A DNA stretch of 64,000 nucleotides from Adiantum capillus-veneris (GCA_014529385.2 CM043943.1:97494355-97558354), one strand, 5' to 3'; counted from the stretch's first letter, positions 35,869 to 48,270 are shown. Program-made: numbers and translations. The notes: generated from the letters alone by a model not told the origin.

Positions 35869-36106
35869 ACTTACTACCTGTGTCTCGAACACACTAGCAC
35901 GCTGGTAGCTACCTCCCAAATCTAAAGGTGGAGGGAAACTTTTGAGTGAATTTAATAATGATATTTTAAAAAACATGACAGAGACCACGATTGAAGGTTG
36001 TTATGCCTTTTCGTTACTCTCTCTCTCTATCTATCTATCTATGAATCTATCTCTCCCCCCCTCTGTGTTGAAGCTGAAAGCCTCCATAGCTGCCTCCTCC
36101 ATAGCT

Positions 36107-36208
<102 letters not shown>

Positions 36209-36283
36209 TGAGAATCCCTAGCTGGTGTTTAGGGCTTAGCTTTGGATAGGGTACCCACTTTGGCATCCTCTTTCCACCTCTCA

Positions 36284-39200
36284 AGATGGTGGAAATCATT
36301 CCAGTTGAGGATGTTGTGAGTTTAACAAGTAGCACATGCCTTTGTTGTGACATAGTCAAGTGCAACTCATGCAAACAGAGTGTAAGCAAGGATTATGAAG
36401 AAAATTGAAAGCGCGCATATCACGAGAGAATCAAAGAAAGAGAAGCTAGAATTAAACAGGTCGATATTAATGAATTTCAGCACTACAAATTACTGCACAA
36501 GTGATCAAGTTTTTCAAGCAGTGCACAGAGGGTCTTGACAACAAGGCAAAGGAGGAAATCATTAGGAGCATTCTCAAGCATCGAGCATTGAGAGACCTGA
36601 AAATTCAATCTACAGGAGGTGAGGTTTCCAATGATGAGCAGAGGGTATTGATTAATGGAATGCACAACACTCACAAGGTAATCAAGAGACCAAAAATCTC
36701 GGCAGAGTTGTTTATTAAACAGGCGAGTATCATGATGGTTATGAATTCCACAAGCATGAAACCAAATATAGCAGCTGCATCGAGGCTTCTTGGTATCCAT
36801 CGAAGGAACTTCTATGCAGCTAGATCTTGATTGAAACATAATCATACAAAACTATCATTGCATTTGTGTGGGCGACAACCATACACAAATAATGTAATCA
36901 CAGAGGAAGTGAAGGCCACAGTAGTGAGCTTCTGACTCACAATACTCGCGCATCGCCCAACAAAAAGGATGTGTGTCGAAAGCGTATTGCACGCAAAGTA
37001 TTCGATAAACACCCAGTGCATCTTCTTAAGTAACCCGAGGTTTGTTTTGACTTCTTGAGTAACTACAAGCTTATTTTCATTGACAATTATGCCACTGGTT
37101 TGGTTGTACTTCAGTTGACTGCTGTACAATTTGCTTATTGTTGCACCTTGCTTTAGACCTAGTAGCTACCACTACCAAATAGGTAGCTTACTATACATGA
37201 CTGGTAGTTACCACAGTGATCCTTATAATTAACACTGTCAGACGTTGATAGCGTCCATGTTGTCCTCGGTAAAGGTAGCTACTAGTCTGATAGGGGTTGC
37301 TACGAATCTGCCATGGTGTTCTTGGTAAATTTGATGGCTACCACGTTCAACCTGCTAGTTTACAGTCTCATAGTCATGATAAGGTAGCCACCAGTCTGAT
37401 AGTGCTTTCTACCAGATTGCCATGGTAGTATTGGTGTACTGGTAGCTATTATTTTCAACTTGGTAGCGATCAGTATCCTAGTGCTAGCTGGAGCTATCAC
37501 TCTAAGAGTAATAGCTTCCAGTCTGCCATGCAATCCTGGTGGAAGCTACCAGTCTGCCATGGCAATCTTGGTGGAAGCTACCAGTTTGCCATGGCAATCC
37601 TGGTGGATTGGTAGCTATCACTGTCAACATGGTAGCTATCAATGTCAACCTGGTAGCTACCCTTAGGTAGTCTGATAACAACCAGCCTTACAGTGCTACT
37701 CATGGTAAAGGTAGCCACAAGTCTTAGAGTGTTTCCTACTATTAGACTCAGGCTCTTGTAACTTTTCTCCTTCCACTCATCACAAAATATTTGTTACCAT
37801 TCTGAGAGAAATAGCTTCCACTCTGCCATGCAATCCTGGTGGAAGCTACCAATCTGTCATGGCAATCTTGGTGGAAACTACCAGTTTGCCATGGCAATCT
37901 TGGTGGATTGGTTGCTATCCTTGTCAACCTGGTAGCTGTCACTGTCAAGGTGGTAGCTACCAATGTTAACCTAGCAGCTACCCTTAGGTAGTCTGATAAC
38001 AACCAGGTCTTAGAGTGCTTTCTACTATTAGACTCAGACTCTTGTAACTTTTCTCCTTTCACTGATCACAAAAGTATTAGTTACCATTCTTATACTAGCT
38101 CTCACCACATTGATCTCGGTTTTGCATGTCAACAATAAGTTATGATTTTGCCAATAAGTGTACTGAATATCATTATTTAATGTAGGTATAATTCTTTCTT
38201 GCTTTCAAACAGAGTCACCCAGAGGTACAAATTCACCTTATTTTGTACGCAAGCTTCGAGATCGCTACAGCTGCTGTTGCATCACTCATATTCAAATGTC
38301 ATTCTTGAGGGATGTTGTAAACCATATAAGGCAGATTTCTTATGGTGTGCATGAGTGTAGTTGTCAATGTGATATTTGTGGTGCAGATTTGAAATGTAGT
38401 GCTCAGACAAATCAGTGCCCTAGCCTTACAAATCTTTGGGAGTCAGTTTTATGCTCGAAGGCTAGCAGGTCAAATTTTTTTGCACTAAAATGTTTGATTG
38501 GCGAATGCTCTTCGTGTGGCCCTTCAAAGAAGCTACGAATTTTCCCGATTGAAGAGTTAAATGGTGCACGCATGGTAACAGTTAATATTTTTGAAGACCT
38601 TGAAGTTGGCGAAATAGATTCAGGGAAAAAGAAGAAAAGAAAAGTTCTTTCTCACAAGGGAGATGCAGTGCGGGCACCGTTTCATATTATTCAAGGATCA
38701 TCTGAGTAAGTTTATAAAGCACAATTTTGTTTACAAATGGCACGCCGAGCAGTTTAAATATTTTCTACGTATCTTCCCTGAAGATGTGGTAGTGTCAGTG
38801 GTGGATTTCGCTGAAAATTACACTTTCAAAGAATAGAACGAGATCAAATCGATGCATTGGTTTTCTAGCCAGGTGACAATCTTCGTTCACATTACATATG
38901 TGAGGATTGCAGGTAGTGTCCAAAAATACTATCATTTCTATATATCTGATGATAAAAGCCATGATACTCTTTTTGTCGAGCATTGCTTTATGCTCCATTA
39001 TGGTTGGTTGAAAGAGCTAGGCATATCACTCAAAGAACATTGGGTCTGGTTAGATGGAGCAGCCTCGCAGTTCAAAGCAAAGAGGCCTTTTTATTTTGTT
39101 GCTCGATATGGAACTCTGACAAGTTTGAAAATGACACATCACTTTTCAGGTTCAGGTCATGGGAAGGGCGAACATGATGGTGCATGTGCTAATATTAAGA

Positions 39201-40003
39201 GGCATCTCACTCAGGAGAAGCTAAAGACAGACTGTGTGAAATTACAATGTGCAGCAGATGTGGTGCCATTTTTTAGAGAAACCATGTCCAATGGTGCTAC
39301 AGCCACGTATTCTTCGTAGGTACGACCAGTTACTCGACTGTTTTGGGAGGTCAAAGTAGGTGATGTGGATAGAAGCCAACGTCAAGATTGTAAATCTATG
39401 CCTAATGCACGTGGGTTATATTGTGTCAGTGGCTACTCCTTAACAAATGGAAAACTTCTTAGGTATCAGCAATTCTCATGCTTTTGTAGTGCTTGTTTGC
39501 AAGGCAGCTCGAGGAGGTGTTCGAACAAATCACACATTTCTGCATGGAATTACGTTACCCTTGAACCTACAGATGATGTCAAAGATGATGATGATGATGA
39601 GATTGAAGAGTTTGCATATGAAGGACACCATGATGCGATGAGTGATGCACTTCATGTTGGTGACAATTTTGCTGTTATAGCTCCTCATGACAATAAGGAG
39701 CTTGTGGATTTCCATGTCTTGAAATGTACAGCAGAAAAGACTCAAACTAAAGATTTGCTAAGAGATGCATGGGGGAATGTTTGCCATGCTGGCTCATTTG
39801 TTGTCAAAGGAGTTTGGTACGAACAAGCAAAAGAAAATCCCTATGAGTTCAAGCTATTAAATTCTGAGCCTGAAGCCACCTTGCAATCCCACCTTGTACG
39901 AGCTATTAATTTCCCAATGCAGAAAGTGGGACGTACAAGAATTTTCTTACTTTCCTCAGAAACATATGAGGCTATTTACAATAGCACTCATTTTGATGTA
40001 TAG
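36284..40003 (+). pseudogene. Transposase-like protein of the large element
   Basis: Coding similarity runs in pieces. CLCCDIVKCNSCKQS is a Cys-rich start from ATG 36,284, with TGA near 36,410. VIKFFKQCTEGLDNKAKEEI to LLGIHRRNFYAA covers 36,501-36,830. ASPNKKDVCRKRIARKVFDK lies near 36,950-37,010. After a repeat-filled gap that behaves like an intron comes RKLRDRYSCCCITHIQMSFL with CSCQCDIC and FALKCLIGECSSCG (38,250-38,700). Then follow FLRIFPEDVVVSVVDFAENY, VWLDGAASQFKAKRPFYFVA and SGSGHGKGEHDGACANIKRH (38,720-39,200), and finally LRYQQFSCFCSACLQG. The Asp of VVDFAEN, the Asp of WLDGA and the GHGKG...D motif are plausible catalytic acids of an RNase H-fold enzyme. TAG at 38,834 and 39,317 and a +1 shift near 38,708 inactivate it. 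The family is widespread as uncharacterised mobile-element proteins, and I cannot name its superfamily. Confidence 0.7.
37142..38060. repeat. GGTAGCTACC-rich region within the transposase gene
   Basis: Many GTAGCTACC variants alternate with CCATGGCAATC(C/T)TGGTGG words. Two blocks (about 37,500-37,680 and 37,805-38,010) are near copies of each other. The tract interrupts the transposase coding similarity, so it would be spliced out or be a later expansion. Exact palindromes occur near 37,652 and 37,953. Confidence 0.85.
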
Positions 40004-40199
40004 CATTCCTAGTTCTAATATAAGCTGCTTTTGATGGATCTTCAACATCTTTTCTTTCTTTTTTCCTTTGGGGGAATCTCTGTAATCTCTGTGCTGAGCA
40101 TCACCCTGTTTTGCAATTGCTCGAATCGTGTCTAAAATGACTATGTGATATCCTGAGGCAGATAGCATGAACATACATCGAAAAATTAAACAAGTGTAG

Positions 40200-41221
40200 C
40201 TAAGTAGCTGCAAGGGTAGCTACTATGCAGACTGGTAGCTGCCCTTAACATTTCATGGTATCGAAAGCTGTGTTAAGTACTTGTAATTGTGAAACTGTGG
40301 AGGTGCAGTGATGAACAATGCAAAAACGTAAACAAGTGTACAAGTTAACAAAAAGCTACTTTACTACATTGAGCATTGGAAGTTGCTTTACTACATTGTG
40401 TTATCATTACAAGTGAGCAAAAAACTCCATAAGTCAATAAATGGTTGACTGTTTACATCGCTTATCATGGTTAGATGTCAGGATAATATATCTATCCAAC
40501 ACCTTGAATTCTGTTCTTCACATATAAGAAATTAAGAACAAGTTTTGAAGTTACATGCAGGGTCATCATGACAATAGAAGCTACCAGGCAAGCACTAATA
40601 AGCTACTAGTACTACCAAATGCTATCCTAGTAGCTAGCTTGCCCCCTGCCATCATGGTAGCTACAGATGCTATCATGGTAGCTACCAATGTTATACTGGT
40701 AGCTACCTTGTCACTTGCAGGACTTCCTTGGCAGAATGGCAGCTCATGGCAGAATGGCAGCTACCAATGCAATCCTGGTAGCCACCTTGTCACTTACAGG
40801 ACTTCCTTGGCATAATGGCAGCTCATGGCAGAAAGGAATCTACCAATGCAATCCTGGTAGCCACCTTGTCAATTGCAGAACTTCCTCGGCAGAATGGCAT
40901 CTCATGACAGAATGGTAGCTACCACTATTATAGTGGTAGCTACCAGGGTTGATAGTGAGAACTTCCTTGTCACCAGCAGGAGTTCCATGGTAAAACAGTA
41001 CTTGTAATTGTGCAACTGTGGAGGTGCAGTGATGAACAATGTGAAAACTTAAACAAGTGTACAAGCTAACAAAAAGCTGCTTTACTACATTGAGCATTGG
41101 AAGCTCCATTACTACATTGTGTCATCATTACAAGTGAGAAAAATACTCCATAAGTCAGTAAATGGTTGACTGTTTACATCCCTTATCATGGTTACATGTC
41201 AGGATAATATATCTAGCCATA
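40200..41221. repeat. Palindrome array with internal 721-bp duplication
   Basis: The segment 40,276-40,503 (GTACTTGTAATTGTG to GGATAATATATCTA) is repeated at 40,997-41,214, a 721-bp offset. Between the copies lie several exact GGTAGCTACC palindromes and repeated CTTCCTTGGCAGAATGGCAG units. Part of this array (about 40,497-40,999) is duplicated again at 43,447-43,627 plus 49,161-49,468, where CACTA copy B interrupts it. Confidence 0.85.
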
Positions 41222-43257
41222 TTACTCTAGACGCCACTGCTTTGAGATCCTAACGCTCAGGTTATCGATCGGTCTCGACAGGGCACGGTCCTCGGCATAC
41301 TTGAGGCGATCTTCTGCACAAAGCCAAGCCGTGAGCCAAGATCTTACAGTTTTTGTAAGATATCCTTGAATCTCAGTGGGAGTCTTATTTTCCATATTCT
41401 TCACAATGCAGAAAGTGCCTGGAGGATTCCACAACTGCTTGTACTGTGTGTCAGCCACTAGAATTGTGGACATAGTAGTGTACTGACCTCTTTTCTCCCA
41501 GAAGTCACTTAGCTTCTTGTAAAATACAGGATTTCCGCCAGTTATCTTGATTCTAGCATCTCTTACACAATCCTTCTGTGCAAGAGTTTCCTTGAATTGG
41601 GGAAACTAATCAGAAAAGCAGGCACTCAACAAGTTTTTTGCTTTAGTCTTGGTGCATCAGGTCTACACAAATACATCAAAGTGCACAAGGCACCAGTCCA
41701 AGAATGCAGGTGCATACCTTTTATACCTAGCAGACACCCCTCCTATGTCTACAATTTCTAGATCATTCCAATAGGCAAGCTTCCGTGAATAGTGCCTCTT
41801 GCCTGATGAATTCAGCAGGACACCATTAATATCAAGGATTAGAGCTGGCTTACTCTCAAACAATATGTTCCCAGGATCCTCCCATGGACAAGAAACTGTC
41901 CCATCATCGTTCCTAACATAATCTGCAACACCACTTGCACCTCCTCCATCCTCCCTTTTCCGAGACACCGTCCCATCATGATGCTTACATTTTATGTACC
42001 ACCTACACAACCTGCATCACCAGATGCACAACCTGCATTACCACCTGCATCCACAGATGCATTACGATCTTCCCAAGGTGATTCAGACTTTTCAATGACA
42101 ATGTTTGTGTCTTCACCTGCACTGCCTGCACCAAGTGCACCACCTGCATCCACATATGTGTCACCATCTTCCTGAGGTGGTTCAGACTTATCAATTGTAA
42201 TTTTCGTGTCATCACCTACACCAATTGCACAACTTGCATCACCACCTACATCCACAGATGCATCACCATTTTCCCTTCCTGGTGCAGACTTTTTCATGAT
42301 AATCTTCGTGTCCTCACCTGTACTGAGGACAAAAGACTCAAGTGTTTTTATCCTCTTGGTCATCAATGCTGCTAGCACATAGGACTTGGCCCTCAACTCT
42401 AAATGAACCGTCTACATCAGGAGGGTCTTCCATAGTAGACTGTGCTATCATACTTATTATGTGATCAAGATTGTCAATGTTGCTAGTGGCAGCATCTGAA
42501 CATAAAAACAATAATGAGATAAACAACAATGATGGACAGGACAAAAAATTTTTGATTTTGGCTTTCTTAATTCATAAAAAATGGAGAATTGTTACAAAGC
42601 CAAAAACATGCGATAGGATTTAGGAAAAGAGTCAAAAATGGGGAAAGGCTACAAAGAAAAAATATCGAGACTATGTTTGGAGTCTTTCTCTGACTCTAGT
42701 TTTTGTAGCACCTTTTCTTCCAGATTCCACGTGATTATTTTCTCCAGTCTCTATGGCTAATTGGTCCTTTGATATCTTTGTTTGCCCTTTTGCATCCTTT
42801 GTAGGCTTTTTGGCAGCCCCATCTGCAAGAGAGAAGAAACAATCAACAAGAAAGAACCTTAAACAATATTATCTACCTTTGGGAAAAAAACAAAACTAGA
42901 AATAACACCTGTCATCTTTCTCTTTCTTTCCCTTTGCATCATTTGTATGGTCTGCAGGATGGAGGGACTAGTGTCTCTGGCTGACACTTCATTGTCCTTC
43001 ATTGATGAAAGAGAATTTTCTACTTGATCTCCATTGGAGGGACTGGTGTCTCTGGCTGACACTTCATTGTCCTTCATTGATGAAGGAGAATTTTTTTCTT
43101 GATCTCCATTCTTAGGACTATACTTCTCTAGCACACCTTCCTTCTCAACTGTAGTCTCTAGCTCAGCCTGTGCAGTCATGAAAAGTATTAAGGAATTAAT
43201 AATTTGTTGTTTCACGTTACATGTAGCTACATCATGACAGTGGAAGCTACCAAGCAA
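41222..43257 (-). pseudogene. Multi-exon passenger gene with FCP1-like HAD domain
   Basis: Read on the minus strand. An exon beginning after GACTGCACAG (about 43,168) encodes two tandem copies of a Ser/Asp-rich unit (MKDNEVSARDTSPS). Further exons follow clear acceptors, TCTCTTGCAG (about 42,823) and TTATGTTCAG (about 42,497). Three tandem units of about 34 residues follow (EDTKI...GDASVDVGG type, 42,320-42,010). The last segment, 42,010-41,222, reads SKPALILDINGVLLNSSGK, YAPAFLDWCLVHFDVFV, KITGGNPVFYKKLSDFWEKR and ILVADTQYKQLWNPPGTFCI. This is the FCP1/NIF phosphatase fold, with Asn at the second acidic position. TAG 41,663, TGA 41,657 and TAG 41,606 interrupt it. Such HAD domains act on phosphoproteins, but the D-x-N and VAD changes make catalysis doubtful. 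It converges on the transposase gene. Confidence 0.65.
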
Positions 43258-43627
43258 GCACTGATAGCTACCAGCAGTATCCTGGTAGCTACTTATGCCA
43301 TCTTGGTAGCTGGTTGACTGAGAGCTACCAAGATGACATAGGGGCCACCAATGCTATCCTAGTAGTAAGCAATCTAACAGTGGTGGTTAACAAAATAAAA
43401 TCTTGGCAACAACCTTTATCTAAAACATCTTCCTTCTCAGCATGTACCAACACCTTGAATTCTGTTCTTCATAATAAGAAATTAAGAACAAGTTTTCAAG
43501 TTACATGCAGGGTTAGCATGACAATAGAAGCTACCAGGCAAGCACTAATAAGCTACCAGTACTACCAAATGCTATCCTAGTAGCTACCTTTCCCCTTGCC
43601 ATCATGGTAGCTATAGATGCTATCATG
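43228..43627. repeat. Palindrome array left of the CACTA-B insertion
   Basis: GGTAGCTAC words and a segment almost identical to about 40,497-40,675. It ends in GATGCTATCATG, where ATG is the target site of CACTA copy B. Confidence 0.85.
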
Positions 43628-43830
43628 AACTACAACAAAAAAGGGGGTTATCGACGTATATAGCGACGCTTAACGTCGCTATACGCGTTGATATATGCGT
43701 CCCTGTGAAACTGTCGCAAAGAGCGTCGATATACACATGGAAAGGCTTTATTAGCGACGCAGATAGCAACGCGTATATCGACGCTGGTATAGACGGGTAT
43801 AGCGACGCGTATATCGACGACCATAACAAT
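43628..43830. promoter_or_regulatory. CACTA-B left subterminal repeats
   Basis: CGTATATAGCGACG, AACGTCGCTATACGCG, GCGTCGATATACACATGG and CGTATATCGACG words are clustered in both orientations next to the left tip. They correspond to the right arm of copy A. Confidence 0.8.
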
Positions 43831-44079
43831 AAATTTTTTTTCTTGGGCAGAGGGCAGGTAGCCTGGCCTGTGGCCAATGAAAAGATGGACACAGGCACCA
43901 CATCCAGAATTTCTGCCCTCTGCCCAAGAAAGCGAGCAGCACCAAAATCAACCGTGCTACCGCAGAAATTTCGGCAGAGTTCCCTTCATTTTTACATAAA
44001 ATTTTCAAAAAATATATATCATGTATACACCTCCTACATGCTATCCATGTAGGATCTCACATGAGATTTAAGGCCAATG

Positions 44080-44330
44080 ACCATAACGAACCATAACCAT
44101 AACTTAAAACCATAACTGACCAATATAACCACTTTGATCATAACCAGAAACAAAATTAACAATAACCATAAGCATAACCATAAAGTTAAACATAACCATA
44201 AACAAAACCTGAACCATAACTGTGTCTATACAAGAATAGGAGAAATAACCATGTCTATACAATGACAATGACAATAACCATAACCATAAGAAAAATAATA
44301 ACTGTCTGAACAATAATCATAACCATATAT
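44080..44330. repeat. Degenerate ATAACC repeat inside CACTA-B
   Basis: Inverse counterpart of the GGTTAT tract in copy A, with the same surrounding sequence (GTCTATACAAGAATAGGAGA). Confidence 0.8.
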
Positions 44331-44511
44331 ATATGTCTATACAAAAGGAGACACAAAAGCGTGTCTGTGTCTCACAAAGCATATATATCAAATCTGGGCC
44401 ACTGATGACTAGGTGTCACAACCTGCACATAGGACAACTCACAAAATTAGTATTCACATATACTTACTTAATTAAATCAACTCACACATATTAACGTCTC
44501 ACATCAAGCGA

Positions 44512-45985
44512 TCAGCGAGACTGTAAGGCCGCCCAGTCTACAGGCTCTCCTGAAGCATCAAGATCATTCAATACTTCATAGATACCTCTGCGATATCCAT
44601 CTATCTCCTCCTGATGTGTCGGGGCTCGATGCATCGCAAGATTCTGCGTTTATACAAAAATCAAAGTAATAAGAATACATGATTGCGAATAGCGAGAATT
44701 TTGTAAATCAAGAACCATTAACAGAAGCTTCTCCTAGTGGTTCAACCGCATCTGCTATGTCGATCCCATGCCATAACTCCTGAAGCTCGTCAACTAGTGG
44801 AGCTAGATAAACATCAATGTTTTTTGCCTTGAACTTACCAGGTACAATCAAGCTTAATATCAAATGACCCTTCTTGATGGCAAGCCACGGCAAGAGGTTG
44901 TAATTGATAAGGTACACAGACCAAGTGCTCCACGACGAGCTTCTCAAGCCAAATGGATTGACTCCATCCATTGCCATGCCCAAACGCAAATTGCGTGGTC
45001 AGGCATCTTCAAATGTGGCCAGGCATCTTCAATGTGCCTCCAGGCCTTTGAATCAGCAGGCACCCTAAATGTTGCGTCAGTGGATCTATTCGTAGAATGC
45101 CACCGCATCAACTTTGCAATGGAACCACAACGAAACATGCTTTTTATCCTAGGAATAAGAGGGAAATGCCGCAACACTTTAGCTGGCACTGTCTCGCCAA
45201 CTGCATCTTGTTTGTAGCGCATTGCTCCACACTTAGGACACGACAGACAATCTGCGAATTCATTGCGAAAACGAATGCAATCATTTGGACATGCATGAAT
45301 CTTGTTGTAGTCCAAGCCAACTGAGGTCAATAGTTGCTTTGCGTCTGGCCTGGAGGGGGGCATTTCATTGCCAACCGAGAGAAGTTGCGCAACAACCTGT
45401 TTAAGCCACATTAAATTAAAAAGCTCTCCAAGCACGTCACTGTTGCAATCGGAAAATGCCCTTTATAAATTATGTACCTAAACAAAGCAGTGACGCTTGC
45501 ATCTGACTACCCGTATACTGAGACTGAAGATTCAAAAACGCCAGACAAGTACGAAGCATCGATATTTTGGCGCCTTCATAGATTGGTTGACGTGCCAACT
45601 TCTTCAACATGTCTTCAGGAGATAGGCGCACGGCTTCTGGTGCTGCTTTGTTAGCATTCTCCTCGCTTGTGTGAAAGAAGGCATTCAGCATCTCCTCCAT
45701 GCAGTCATCTTCTGTCTGTAAGTCCTTTTCTGCTTCCATCCTTGGCTCTATATTGGTCGGACCTTCACGCATAATCCTTTTTCTCTCTCTCTCTCAGATG
45801 TAGGTGCTATGTCGCGAAAATCAATGCCCATTCCGTAAGAGTCGTATCGTAGATTCTATACGGTTTCTTTAGCAAACTCTCCGTACTTGTGCACATGCTC
45901 ATTACATATCCTACGCTTGCGCAAGATTTGATACTTGCAGAGCGTGCACAAGCATGCAATCTTTTCCTCCATGTTAGTTGATGAC
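44512..45985 (-). pseudogene. CACTA-B transposase, internally deleted
   Basis: The sequence aligned to the copy A start codon is ATA instead of ATG (near 45,991), and TAG replaces a CAG codon in the first exon. The exon 1 region then reads REGPTNIEPRMEAEKDLQTE to LSPEDMLKKLARQPIYEGAK without the stop present in copy A. An intron (about 45,397-45,477) matches the one in copy A. Exon 2 reads LDYNKIHACPNDCIRFRNEF, LSCPKCGAMRYKQD and IPRIKSMFRCGSIAKLMRWH. A frameshift near 45,000 is followed by RLGMAMDGVNPFGLRSSSW. After about 44,710 the sequence jumps to the intron before the last exon (44,643-44,512, ending in TGA). The ACPICG and GHHRYLPDGHH parts and the Transposase_24 region are therefore deleted. 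It cannot encode an active enzyme. Confidence 0.85.
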
Positions 45986-46257
45986 GTTGCTATCTACAAT
46001 GATTATGAATGTTGTTTTAATATATATACTCCTCACAATGTAAACTACCTCGCATTCTCTAGTCTTACCCAATCTTCGTACACCTCGGTCTAGAGGTGTA
46101 CGGAGATCAGGACCACCGGGTCAAAATCTCATCTTTATTGGCCAAATCCTATATGGGTAGACACATACGTGCACTCCTAGGTGTACACGGCAATGCATGT
46201 AGCATGCAAAACCCCTTTGCCTCTTTTAGTTCCATAGTTTCTTCAACATCCTACGGC

Positions 46258-48270
46258 TACCTACGGCTTGTGTAGTTGACGTTAATTCAAAACCCATTGA
46301 CCTACGGCTTTCCGTACACGCTCTTGACATTGCTTTAAGACTACTTAATAAACTACGAATGGTTTCGGTATGGATAGAAGACATTTCCGAAGTCCGTTTG
46401 CGTTTTTCCGTAGAAAAACGCAACCGGATTTGACCTACGGCTTGTGTATTTGGCATTTCTTCTATTTGTTTGACCTACGGCTTGCCATACACGCTCTTGA
46501 CATTGCCTAAAGACTACCTAATCGTCTACGGATGGTTTTAGTAGGCACAGAATCCATTTCCGAAGTCCGTTTGCATTTTTCCGTAGAAAAACGCAACCGG
46601 ATTTGACCTACGGCTTGTGTATTTGGCGTTTCTTCTATCCGTTTGACCTACGGCTTACCATACATACTCTTGACATTGCCTAAAGACTAACTAATCATCT
46701 ACGGATGGTTTTCGAAGGCATAGAAGCCATTTTCAAAGTCCGTCTGCGTTTTTCTGTAGAGAAACGCAACCGGATTTGACCTACGGCTTGTGTATTTGGC
46801 GTTTCTTCTATCCGTTTGACCTACGGCTTGCCATACGCACTCTTGACATTGCCTAAAGACTACTTAATCATCTATGGATGGTTTCAGTAGGCATAGGAGC
46901 CATTTCCAAAGTCCGTTTGCGTTTTTTCGTAGAAATACGCAACCGGATTTGACCTACGGCTTGTGTAGTTGACGTTAATTCAAACCCATTGATCTAAGGC
47001 TTGCCATACATGCTCTTGACATTAATTTAAGACTACTTAATGAACTACATATGGTTTTGGTATGGATAAAAGCCATTTCCGAAGTTCGTTTGCGTTTTTG
47101 CGTAGGAAAACGCAACCAGATTTGACCTACGGCTTGTGTATTTGACGTTTCTTCTATCCGTTTGACCTAAGGCTTGCCATACGTACTCTTGACATTTCCT
47201 AAAGACTACCTAATCATCTACGGATGGTTTCAGTAGGCATAGAAGCCATTTCCGAAGTCCGTTTGCATTTTTCTGTAGAAAAACGCAACCGGATTTGAAC
47301 TACGGCTTGTGTATTTGGCGTTTCTTCTATCCGTTTGACCTACGGCTTGCCATACAAACTCTTGACATTGCCTAAAGACTACCTAATCGTCTACGGATGG
47401 TTTTAGTACGCGTAGAAGCCATTTCCGAAGTCCGTTTGCATTTTTTCGTAGAAAAACGCAACTGGATTTGACCTACGGCTTGTGTATTTGATGTTTCTTC
47501 TATCCATTTGACCTACGGCTTTCCATACACGCTCTTGACATTGCCTAAAGACTAGCTAATCTTCTACGGATGGTTTTAGAAGGCATAGAAGCCATTTCTG
47601 AAGTCCTTTTGCGTTTTTTCGTAGAAAAACGCAACCGGATTTGACCTACGGCTTGTGTATTTGGCGTTTCTTCTATCCGTTTGACATACGGCTTACCATA
47701 CATACTCTTGACATTGCCTAAAGACTACCTAATCGTCTACGGATGGTTTTAGTAGGCATAAAAGCCATTTCCGAAGTCCGTTTGCGTTTTTCCATAGAAA
47801 AACGCAACCGGATTTGACCTACGGCTTGTGTATTTGGCGTTTCTTCTATCCGTTTGACCTACGGCTTGCCATACGCGCTCTTGACATTGACTAAAGACTA
47901 CCTAATCATCTACGGATGGTTTAGAAGGAAAAGAATCCATTTTCGAAGTCCGTTTGCGTTTTTCCGTAGAAAAACGCAACCGGATTTGACCTATGGCTTG
48001 TGTATTTGGCGTTTCTTCTATCCGTTTGACCTACGGCTTGCCATACGCGCTCTTGACATTGCCTAAAGACTACCTAATTGTCTACGGATGGTTTCCGTAG
48101 GCATAGAAGCCATTTTCGAAGTCCGTTTGCGTTTTTCCGTAGAAAAACGCAACCGGATTTGACCTACGGCTTGTGTATTTGATGTTAATTCAAACCCATT
48201 GACCTACGGCTTGCCATACGCGCTATTGACATTGCTTTAAGACTACCTAATGAACTACGGATGGTTTCAG
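46258..48270. repeat. 173-bp tandem array inside CACTA-B, about 12 units
   Basis: TGACCTACGGCTTGTG marks units at 46,431, 46,604, 46,777, 46,950, 47,123, 47,296, 47,469, 47,642, 47,815, 47,987 and 48,160, with a first unit from 46,258. The spacing is 173 bp with a single 172. Each unit has a second GACCTACGGCTTG about 36 bp on. Most also have the inverted repeat TTGCGTTTTT/AAAAACGCAA with a 6-nt loop. A variant with TTAATTCAAA occurs in units starting at 46,258, 46,950 and 48,160. Copy A has only microsatellite DNA at this place. Confidence 0.95.

Noticed and set aside
41978-42175. Pro/Ser/Ala-rich plus-strand frame
   Set aside because: Antisense shadow of the tandem acidic repeats of the HAD gene on the minus strand, which has splice signals and domain matches.
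46258-48270. CRISPR-like regular array
   Set aside because: The repeats are contiguous 173-bp monomers without distinct spacers, inside a plant CACTA element. It is a tandem satellite, not CRISPR.
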